Assembly: GCF_902167145.1 (NCBI RefSeq)
Contig: NW_023367382.1
Coordinates: 49,780-113,779, forward strand
Source: Zea mays
Lineage: Eukaryota > Streptophyta > Magnoliopsida > Poales > Poaceae
Direction of reading: 5' to 3'
DNA length: 64,000 nt
Below the pieces are notes generated by a model that saw nothing but the letters and a program-made list of their open reading frames with translations, was not told where the DNA came from and did no database searches. How positions within the stretch are numbered: position 1 is the stretch's first letter; each line of letters opens with the position of its first letter. Both the position numbers and the translations under genes were made by a program. This document shows positions 9,844 through 19,200 of this stretch, in pieces.

Positions 9844-12534
9844 ATGTCAGGAGATCACGCCAAGAAGGAGATGGAGACCGGCGAAAAGCCCACTACAAGC
9901 CACGGGAGCACTTCATCGGAAGAGTCCCGCACCAAAAGGAGGGAGAAGAAGAAGAGCTCCTCCAACAAAGGGAAGGAGAAGAAATCTTCTTCTCACCACA
10001 AAGAGAAGAAGGAAAAATCTTCTTCCCACAAGCCGCATCGAAGCGGGGACAAGCAAAAGAGGATGAGGAAAGTGGTCTACTACGAGACCGACACTTCATC
10101 AACATCAACCTCCGACTCCGATGCGCCCTCCGTAACTTCTAAACGCCAAGAGCGTAAGAAGTTTAGTAAGATCCCCCTACACTATTCTCGCATTTCTAAA
10201 CATGCACCTCTACTTTCTGTCCCATTAGGCAAACCACCAACTTTTGATGGTGAAGATTATGCTAGGTGGAGTGATTTAATGAGATTTCATCTAACCTCAC
10301 TCCACAAAAGTATATGGGATGTTGTTGAGTTTGGTGCACAGGTACCGTCAGTAGGGGATAAAGACTATGACGAGGATGAGGTGGCCCAAATCGAGCACTT
10401 CAACTCTCAAGCAACAACAATACTCCTCGCCTCTTTGAGTAGAGAGGAGTATAACAAAGTTCAAGGGTTGAAGAGCGCCAAGGAGGTTTGGGATGTGCTC
10501 AAAACCGCGCACGAGGGAGACGAGCTCACCAAGATCACCAAGCGGGAAACGATCGAGGGGGAGCTCGGTCGGTTCCGGCTTCGCAAAGGGGAGGAGCCAC
10601 AACATATGTACAACCGGCTCAAGACCTTGGTGAACCAAGTGCGCAACCTCGGGAGCGTAAAGTGGGATGACCACGAGGTGGTTAAGGTTATTCTAGGATC
10701 TCTTATTTTCCTTAACCCTACTCAAGTTCAATTAATTCATGGTAATCGTAGATATACTAAAATGACCCCCGAGGAAGTTATCGGGCATTTTGTAAGTTTT
10801 GAGTGCATGGTCGAAGGCTCAAGGAAGATCAACGAGCTTGATGATCCATCTACATCCGAAGCTCAACCCGTCGCATTCAAAGCGACGGAAGAAAAGAAGG
10901 AGGAGTCTACACCAAATCGACAACCAATAGACGCCTCCAAGCTTGACAATGAAGAAATGGCGCTAGTCATCACGAGCTTCCGCCAAATCCTCAAACAGAG
11001 GAGGGGGAAAGACTACAAGTCCCGCTCCAAGAAGGTTTGCTACAAATGTGGTAAGCCCGGTCATTTTATTGCTAAATGTCCTATATCAAGTGACAGTGAC
11101 CGAGGCAACGACAAGAAAGGGAGAAGAAAGGAGAAGAAGAGGTACTACAAGAAGAAGGGCGGAGATGCCCATGTTTGTCGGGAGTGGGATTCCGACGAAA
11201 GCTCAAGCGACTCCTCCGACGACGAGGACGCCGCCAACATCGCCGTCACCAAGGGACTTCTCTTCCCAAACGTCGGCCACAAGTGCCTCATGGCAAAGGA
11301 CGGCAAAAAGAAGGTAAAATCCAAATCATCCACTAAATATGAGTCTTCTAGTGATGATAATGCTAGTGATGAGGAGGATAACTTGCGCTCTCTTTTTGCC
11401 AACCTCAACATGCAACAAAAAGAAAAACTTAATGAATTGATTAGTGCCATTCATGAAAAGGATGATCTCTTGGACACCCAAGAGGACTTCCTTATTAAAG
11501 AAAATAAGAAGCATGTTAAGGTTAAAAATGCTTATGCTCTAGAAGTAGAAAAATGTGAAAAATTATCTAGTGAGCTAAGCACTTGCCGTGAGATGATTGA
11601 CAACCTTAGGAATGAAAATGCTAGTTTAAATAAGGTTGATTCACATGTTTGCAATGTTTCAATTCCCAATCCTAGAGATAATAATGATGATTTGCTTGCT
11701 AGGATTGATGAATTAAACATTTCCCTTGCTAGCCTTAGAGATGAAAATAAAAAATTGCTTGCTAAGGCTAAAGATTTTGATGTTTGCAAAATTACAATTT
11801 CCGATCTTAGAGATAAGAATGATATACTTCATGCTAAGATTGTTGAACTTAATTCTTGCAAACCCTCTACATCTACCATTGAGCATGTCACTATTTGCAC
11901 TAGATGTAGAGATATTGATGTAGATGCTATTCATGATCACATGATTTTAATTAAACAACAAAATGATCATATAGCTAAATTAGATGCTAAAATTGCCGAG
12001 CACAACCTAGAAAATGAGAAATTTAAATTTGCTCGTAGCATGCTTTATAATGGGAGACGCCCTGGCATCAAGGATGGCATTGGCTTCCAAAGGGGAGACA
12101 ATGTCAAACTTAATGCCCCTCCTAAAAGATTGTCCAATTTTGTTAAGGGCAAGGCTCCCATGCCTCAGGATAACGAGGGTTACATTTTATACCCTGCCGG
12201 TTATCCCGAGGACAAAATTAGAAAAATTCATTCTAGGAAGTCTCACTCTGGTTCTAACCATGCTTTTATGTATAAGAGTGAGACATCTAGCTCTAGGCAA
12301 CCAACCCGTGCTAGGTTGTCTAGAAAGAAAACTCCTAGTGCATCAAATGATCAAAACATTTCCTTTAAAACTTTTGATGCATCTTATGTTTTAACTAACA
12401 AATCCGGCAAGGTAGTTGCCAAATATGTTGGGGGCAAGCACAAGGGGTCAAAGACTTGTGTTTGGGTACCCAAAGTTCTTGTGTCTAATGCCAAAGGACC
12501 CAAAACCATTTGGGTACCTAAAGTCAAGAACTAA
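9844..12534 (+). CDS. gag: Sirevirus Gag, copy A (896 aa)
   Basis: The ATG at 9844 follows an in-frame GTG at 9841; the ATG gives the expected MSGDHAKK start. Residues about 10-75 are Lys/Ser/Glu-rich. Residues about 130-290 form the copia gag core (PPTFDGEDYARWSDLM, IWDVVE, LGRFRL). A CCHC knuckle CYKCGKPGHFIAKC lies at residues 399-412. An Asp/Ser-rich acidic stretch and long helical, coiled-coil-like repeats (residues about 510-730) follow, a Sirevirus-type extension. The C-terminus is Lys-rich with repeated WVPKV. Gag should assemble particles and bind element RNA. The frame is uninterrupted. It differs from copy B by at least eight amino-acid changes (for example Val/Met, Gly/Arg and Thr/Lys). 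Confidence 0.92.
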   Translation: MSGDHAKKEMETGEKPTTSHGSTSSEESRTKRREKKKSSSNKGKEKKSSSHHKEKKEKSSSHKPHRSGDKQKRMRKVVYYETDTSSTSTSDSDAPSVTSKRQERKKFSKIPLHYSRISKHAPLLSVPLGKPPTFDGEDYARWSDLMRFHLTSLHKSIWDVVEFGAQVPSVGDKDYDEDEVAQIEHFNSQATTILLASLSREEYNKVQGLKSAKEVWDVLKTAHEGDELTKITKRETIEGELGRFRLRKGEEPQHMYNRLKTLVNQVRNLGSVKWDDHEVVKVILGSLIFLNPTQVQLIHGNRRYTKMTPEEVIGHFVSFECMVEGSRKINELDDPSTSEAQPVAFKATEEKKEESTPNRQPIDASKLDNEEMALVITSFRQILKQRRGKDYKSRSKKVCYKCGKPGHFIAKCPISSDSDRGNDKKGRRKEKKRYYKKKGGDAHVCREWDSDESSSDSSDDEDAANIAVTKGLLFPNVGHKCLMAKDGKKKVKSKSSTKYESSSDDNASDEEDNLRSLFANLNMQQKEKLNELISAIHEKDDLLDTQEDFLIKENKKHVKVKNAYALEVEKCEKLSSELSTCREMIDNLRNENASLNKVDSHVCNVSIPNPRDNNDDLLARIDELNISLASLRDENKKLLAKAKDFDVCKITISDLRDKNDILHAKIVELNSCKPSTSTIEHVTICTRCRDIDVDAIHDHMILIKQQNDHIAKLDAKIAEHNLENEKFKFARSMLYNGRRPGIKDGIGFQRGDNVKLNAPPKRLSNFVKGKAPMPQDNEGYILYPAGYPEDKIRKIHSRKSHSGSNHAFMYKSETSSSRQPTRARLSRKKTPSASNDQNISFKTFDASYVLTNKSGKVVAKYVGGKHKGSKTCVWVPKVLVSNAKGPKTIWVPKVKN

Positions 12535-12547
12535 ACTTGTTTTGTAG

Positions 12548-15500
12548 GTTTATGCATCCGGGGGCTCAAGTTGGATACTCGACAGCGGGTGCACGAACCA
12601 CATGACAGGGGAGAAGAAAATGTTCTCCTCCTATGAGAAAAACCAAGATCCCCAACGAGCTATCACATTCGGGGATGGAAATCAAGGTTTGGTCAAAGGT
12701 TTGGGTAAAATTGCTATATCTCCGGACCATTCCATTTCCAATGTTTTTCTTGTTGATTCCTTAGATTACAACTTGCTTTCTGTTTCCCAATTATGTCAAA
12801 TGGGCTACAACTGTCTATTCACTGATATAGGTGTCACTGTCTTTAGAAGAAGTGATGATTCAATAGCATTTAAGGGAGTGTTAGAGGGTCAGCTATACTT
12901 GGTAGATTTTGATAGAGCTGAACTCGACACTTGCTTAATTGCTAAGACTAACATGGGTTGGCTCTGGCACCTCCGACTAGCTCATGTTGGGATGAAGAAT
13001 CTTCATAAGCTTCTAAAGGGAGAACACATTTTAGGACTAACAAATGTTCATTTTGAGAAAGACAGGATTTGTAGCGCATGCCAAGCAGGAAAGCAAGTTG
13101 GCTCTCATCATCCGCATAAGAACATAATGATGACCGACAGGCCACTGGAGCTCCTGCACATGGATCTATTCGGCCCAATAGCCTACATAAGCATCGGCGG
13201 GAGTAAGTACTGTCTAGTTATTGTGGATGATTATTCTCGCTTCACTTGGGTATTCTTTTTACAGGAAAAATCTCAAACCCAAGAAACCTTAAAGGGATTC
13301 TTGAGACGGGCTCAAAATGAGTTCGGCTTAAGGATCAAGAAAATTAGAAGCGACAACGGGACGGAGTTCAAGAACTCTCAAATCGAAGGCTTCCTTGAGG
13401 AGGAGGGAATCAAGCATGAGTTCTCTTCTCCCTACACACCTCAACAAAATGGTGTAGTGGAGAGGAAGAATAGAACTCTATTGGACATGGCAAGGACCAT
13501 GCTTGATGAGTACAAGACTTCGGATCGGTTTTGGGCCGAGGCGGTCAACACCGCTTGCTACGCCATCAACCGGTTATATCTTCACCGAATCCTCAAGAAG
13601 ACATCGTATGAACTCCTAACCGGTAAAAAGCCCAACATTTCATATTTTAGAGTCTTTGGTAGCAAATGCTTTATTCTAGTTAAAAGAGGTAGAAAATCTA
13701 AATTTGCTCCTAAGACTGTAGAAGGCTTTTTACTTGGTTATGACTCAAACACAAGGGCATATAGGGTCTTTAACAAGTCCACCGGACTAGTTGAAGTCTC
13801 ATGTGACGTTGTGTTTGATGAAACTAACGGCTCTCAAGTAGAGCATGTTGATCTTGATGAGATAGGTGATGACGAGGCTCCGTGCATCGCGTTAAGGAAC
13901 ATGTCCATCGGGGATGTGTGTCCTAAGGAATCCAAAGAGCCTCCAAACACACAAGATCAACCATCCTCCTCCACGCAAGCATCTCCACCAACTCAAAATG
14001 AGGATGAAGCTCAAGTTGATGAAGTAGAAGATCAAGCAAATGAGCCACCTCAAGATGATGGCAATGATCAAGGGGGAGATGCAAATGAGGAAGACAAGGA
14101 GGATGAAGAGCAAAGGCCGCCACACCCAAGAGTCCACCAAGCAATCCAACGAGATCACCCCGTCGACACCATCCTCGGCGACATTCATAAGGGGGTAACC
14201 ACTAGATCTCGTGTTGCACACTTTTGCGAACATTACTCGTTTGTTTCCTCTATTGAGCCACACAGGGTAGAGGAAGCACTTCAAGATTCGGATTGGGTGG
14301 TGGCAATGCAAGAGGAACTCAACAACTTCACTAGGAATGAGGTATGGCATTTAGTTCCACGTCCTAACCAAAATGTTGTAGGAACCAAATGGGTCTTCCG
14401 CAACAAGCAAGATGAGCATGGTGTGGTGACAAGGAACAAAGCTCGACTTGTGGCCAAGGGATACTCCCAAGTCGAAGGTTTGGATTTCGGTGAAACCTAT
14501 GCACCCGTAGCTAGGCTTGAGTCAATTCGAATATTATTGGCCTATGCTACTTACCATGGCTTTAAGCTTTATCAAATGGACGTGAAAAGTGCCTTCCTCA
14601 ATGGACCAATCAAGGAAGAGGTCTATGTTGAGCAACCTCCCGGCTTTGAAGACAGTGAGTATCCTAACCATGTCTATAAGCTCTCTAAGGCGCTTTATGG
14701 GCTCAAGCAAGCCCCAAGAGCATGGTATGAATGCCTTAGAGATTTCCTTATTGCAAATGGCTTCAAAGTCGGAAAGGCCGATCCCACACTCTTTACTAAA
14801 ACTCTTGAAAATGACTTGTTTGTATGCCAAATTTATGTTGATGATATTATATTTGGGTCTACTAATGAGTCTACATGTGAAGAGTTTAGTAGGATCATGA
14901 CACAGAAGTTCGAGATGTCTATGATGGGGGAGTTGAAGTATTTTCTAGGATTCCAAGTCAAACAACTCCAAGAGGGCACCTTCATCAGCCAAACGAAGTA
15001 CACTCAAGACATTCTAACCAAGTTTGGGATGAAGGATGCCAAACCCATCAAGACACCCATGGGAACTAATGGGCATCTCGACCTCGACACGGGAGGTAAG
15101 TCCGTGGATCAAAAGGTATACCGGTCGATGATAGGTTCTTTACTCTATTTATGTGCATCTCGACCGGATATTATGCTTTCCGTATGCATGTGTGCAAGAT
15201 TCCAAGCCGACCCTAAGGAAGCTCACCTTACGGCCGTAAAACGAATCTTGAGATATTTGGCTTATACTCCTAAGTTTGGGCTTTGGTATCCTTGGGGATC
15301 CACATTTGATTTGATTGGTTATTCGGATGCCGATTGGGCGGGGTGTAAAATCAATAGGAAGAGCACATCGGGGACTTGCCAGTTCTTGGGAAGATCCTTG
15401 GTGTCTTGGGCTTCAAAGAAGCAAAATTCGGTCGCTCTTTCCACCACCGAAGCCGAGTATATTGCCGTAGGCCATTGTTGCGCGCAATTGCTTTGGATGA

Positions 15501-15752
15501 GGCAAACCCTGCGGGACTACGGTTACAAATTAACCAAAGTTCCTTTGCTATGTGATAATGAGAGTGCAATCAAAATGGTCGACAATCCCGTCGAGCATAG
15601 CCGCACTAAACACATAGCCATTCGGTATCACTTTTTGAGGGATCACCAACAAAAGGGAGATATCGAGATTTCTTACATTAATACTAAAGATCAATTAGCC
15701 GATATCTTTACCAAGCCTCTTGATGAACAATCTTTTAACAAACTTAGGCATG
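12548..15752 (+). pseudogene. pol: Sirevirus Pol, copy A, first part (cut by E2)
   Basis: The Pol frame opens immediately after a TAG at 12545-12547, in the +1 frame relative to Gag; the first ATG is at 12602. Domains in copia order: protease with DSG at 12581-12589; integrase with an H/C zinc region and catalytic blocks [15 protein letters not shown] and [13 protein letters not shown]; reverse transcriptase with [16 protein letters not shown] and [10 protein letters not shown] (YVDD from 14834); RNase H with DADWAG and STTEAEYIA. The reading frame is broken at 15753 by E2, only 13 codons before its natural end, and runs on into the E2 LTR to 15985. Other residues look intact, though the zinc region reads HLRLAH where B and C read HRRLAH. 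Confidence 0.9.
15748..15752. repeat. TSD GCATG of E2 (left)
   Basis: Identical to 27413-27417. Copies B and C carry a single GCATG at this place in pol, which confirms the insertion. Confidence 0.95.
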
Positions 15753-16227
15753 TGTTGGGGCGAAGGCAAAGACGCCACCCTTCGCTCGAGGCCTTCGCTG
15801 CAGCCGCTGGTCCGACGGAGGCAAAGCGGGCAGGGACACCCTTCGCAGGACTCGGCACTTTGACGAAGGCCTGCGGCGACGTCCTCACACGGCGCGGCCT
15901 CGTTCAGCCCCAAGGCCCACGTGTGATCTGGCCCATTGTAACGGGCCCCGCGTGGCCGCCTCTGTATTACGGGCCTAACTTGTAAAGGCATACTTGTAAT
16001 TACAGCTTGTAACCCTGCTTTATGGGAATATTCCGGGGATAAACTAGGCGTCTGAGGGCACATGCGTCCTTAACACAAGACGCTGGGCACTCAGACACCT
16101 ATAAATACCCCCGCACAGTGCCCGTGAGAGGCCAGATTAACAGAGCTATTGCCCCCGTGCACGTAACCCTGTTGTCGCCATTGTTCACCCTCGTTGGCCT
16201 ACTTGCAGCAGAGAGCAAGTTCCAACA
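15753..16227 (+). repeat. 5' LTR of E2 (475 bp)
   Basis: Starts TGTTGGGGCGAAGG and ends GTTCCAACA; TGTTGG/CCAACA are inverted termini. TATAAATA lies at 16100-16107. No differences from the 3' LTR were seen by eye. Confidence 0.95.
16100..16107 (+). promoter_or_regulatory. TATA box in E2 5' LTR
   Basis: TATAAATA followed by a C-rich stretch; the likely core promoter driving gag-pol, 168 bp before the gag ATG. Confidence 0.6.
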
Positions 16228-16229
16228 TT

Positions 16230-16242
16230 TGGCGCCCACCGT
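16230..16242 (+). other. E2 primer-binding site (tRNA-Lys)
   Basis: TGGCGCCCACCGT starts two bases after the LTR and is complementary to the 3' end of plant tRNA-Lys(CUU) over 13 bases. Confidence 0.75.
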
Positions 16243-16267
16243 TCGTGCTACGACAAAACCACCCGCG

Positions 16268-19200
16268 ATGGCACCCAAGAGAGCTAACCCCAAGGCTGAC
16301 GAGGCTGCGAAGGCAGCACTGCTGGCCGCAAGAAAGGGCAAGGCCCTCGCCCTCACCCAATCCACCCACCAAGAGCCCATTGAAGACAACGTTCCCCACA
16401 CCGGCGAAGACGACACCTTCCGCACCTGCGGAACCGAAGGACAGTCCCAGCCGCCCCCAGGCTTCGCCCCACTGGAAGGCGCCGACCTCACCGAGGACGG
16501 TGAGGTCCTCGGCGTCTCAACAGAAGAACAGCTGCAGCTGCGCGCCCTGCGCCTCAGGAACCGCAATCTCCAGAGGCAGAAAGAGATACTGGAGGCCAAG
16601 CGCCAGCGTGTTTCCGCATTAGCCAAAGTGCGGCAAATGATACGCGACGAGGAGCAGAAAGCCCAAGACCTCGAACGCGAGATCGCGCTGATGCAGCGCG
16701 AAGGCCACCTCGATTTACAGCAAGAGCCACCCCTCCAACAACGCGCTCAGCCGGAGGACATGCGCGAAGGCTACCTCGGCCGGCAGCATGGCCAACCCCT
16801 GCAGCACCGGGCGCAGCCGGAGAACCCGCGTTTCCCCCAGCATGACTACGCCCCCCAGCACGGCGCGCCATTCCAAGGGGTCAACTACCTCGATGAGCGA
16901 AGTCCCCTGGCGCCACACCTGCAAGTGACGCCTTGGCCAGCCAACTTTCGAGCGGGGGCATACCCCAAGTACAACGGCAGCACCGACCCGGCACAATACA
17001 TCATGAGTTACCAAGTCGCCGTCGCATCAGCCGGAGGGGACGACGCCACAATGGCAAAGTCTTTCATCATCGCCCTAGAGGGCCCAGCACTCACCTGGTT
17101 CACCAGATTGCCCCCGCTGTCCATTGATTCGTGGCGAAGTCTCAGGGACAAGTTCCTCCTCAACTTTCAAGGGTACCGTCCAGACACCGACGCTTTGGCC
17201 GAGCTCTCGCTTTGCAAACAGCTGGAAAAGGAGACTCTGCGGGAGTATTACCGCAAGTTCTTAACACTCAAGTCACAGCTGCCCTCTGTCGACGATCAGA
17301 TCGCTATCCACTACGCCATCAGTGGCCTTCGGGCCGGCGTCCTCTACAGCCATTGTATCAGAGATCCACCCAAGAGCTTGCAGGAGCTATATCAGCTCTT
17401 CGAAAAATATGCCAAATCCGAAGAGCTCCACCAGCGCAAGGTCGAGTCACAACGGAAACCCAACAGTCAGACTCCGCAGTCCAGCCGCACGTGGACAAGG
17501 ACTTCGCAGCCAGACTCCAGTCGAGACGGCCGCAGTCAGCAGCAAGTCCACAACATCGTCAACCAACAGCCTGCTGCTGACCCCCCTCGCCGCCAGGAAT
17601 ATCCCCCCCAGGGCCACGGAAATGGAACTCGCGGCAGGGGTCGAGGGCGGGCGCAGCAGCCGCCGCGCCGGTTCTATTGCCTTTTCCACGGCGAAGACTG
17701 TGCCCACCAGACCAAAGACTGCCCCGAGACGAAGGCCACCAGAGACAGAATGGCGAGGGCGCAGCCAGCCGACAATCCCAGAATTGTCGCGCATAATTAC
17801 CAGCCACCCCCTCCACCATACGTCCACGCCCCCGCTCCGCATCCACCGCACCACGCTTACCAACATCATCAGGAAGTACAAATCGTACCTCCTCCACCCC
17901 CACCACCACACCAGCAACACCAAAACATTCCCCATGCCCCAAAGCAAGAAGACTTCGCCGATCAACCATATCGCGGAGTCATTCACATGATAACAGGGGG
18001 GTCGAGCACCGACTTCGACACCAAGCGGCAGAAGCGGGACCACTACCGCAGCATCAACCATGTCGCCGTCACTGGCCCAGTCGTGCAGACGAAGTGGTCC
18101 CACATACCGCTAACCTTCGACGCGCGAGACGTCGACCTGCGCAGCGCCCCCCACATCGACGCAATGGTCATCAACTGCAGCGTGGCAGGTTGGGACTTAC
18201 ACAAAGTCCTAGTCGACAACGGCAGTCAGGCGGACATCATCTTCCTCCACGCCTTCGACCGCATGGGTATAAGCCACAGCTTGCTGAAGCCTTCGGACAA
18301 CCCGTTGTATGGTTTCAGCGGCAAGGGCACCTTTCCAGTTGGCAAGATAGAGTTGCCCCTCTCCTTCGGTGTAGCACCCAATGCCCGAAGTGAGCAAATA
18401 ACCTTCGACATTGTCGACATGGTATATCCATACAACGCCATCATGGGCCGAGGCTCCATCAACAAATTCGAAGCCGCCATCCACGGGTTGTACCTATGTA
18501 TGAAGATACCAGGCCCGCTGGGCGCCATCACAATCTACGGCAACCAGCAGACGGCGCGCAACATAGAGCGGGACTTCGTGCCCGGTCAGAGAAATGTACA
18601 CTGTCTCACGACCCAGCGCGAAGTCCCTGCGCCGGCTAGCCCAACCGACAAGCAGCACGACAAGGCACAGTTGCAGTGCCAAGACGGGACCAAGACTGTC
18701 CCCCTCGATCAGGCCACGCCCAAGCAGACTGTAACTATCAGCGAAGACCTCACCTCACTTGAAGAAGAGAAACTTCTCTGCTGCCTGGCCAAGAATAAAG
18801 ATGTCTTCGCCTGGTCTGCCCTCGATCTGGTCGGAGTCAGCCGAGCCATAATTGAGCACAGCTTGGGGATTGACCCTTCGGTGCGACCCAAAAAGCAGAA
18901 GCTTCGCAAGATGTCAGACGAAAAGACAGAAGCCGCCAAGGCGGAGGTGCATCGCCTCCTGGAGGCTAAATTCATCGAGCCAGTGGCTTACCCCACGTGG
19001 CTCTCCAATGTTGTGATGGTGCAGAAGAAAAGCGGAAAATGGCGCATGTGCATAGACTTCACCAGTCTCAATAAGTCCTGCCCAAAGGACAATTTCCCGT
19101 TGCCACGGATCGACAAAATAGTCGATAGCGCGGCCGGATGCGAGGTCATGTCCCTCCTCGACTGCTTCTCCGGCTATCACCAGATATACATGAAGGAGGA

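Noticed and set aside
16118..16267. In-frame extension of E2 Gag-Pol into the LTR
   Set aside because: It lies upstream of the LTR end and primer site, in the R/U5 leader; the ATG at 16268 after the primer site is the sensible start.
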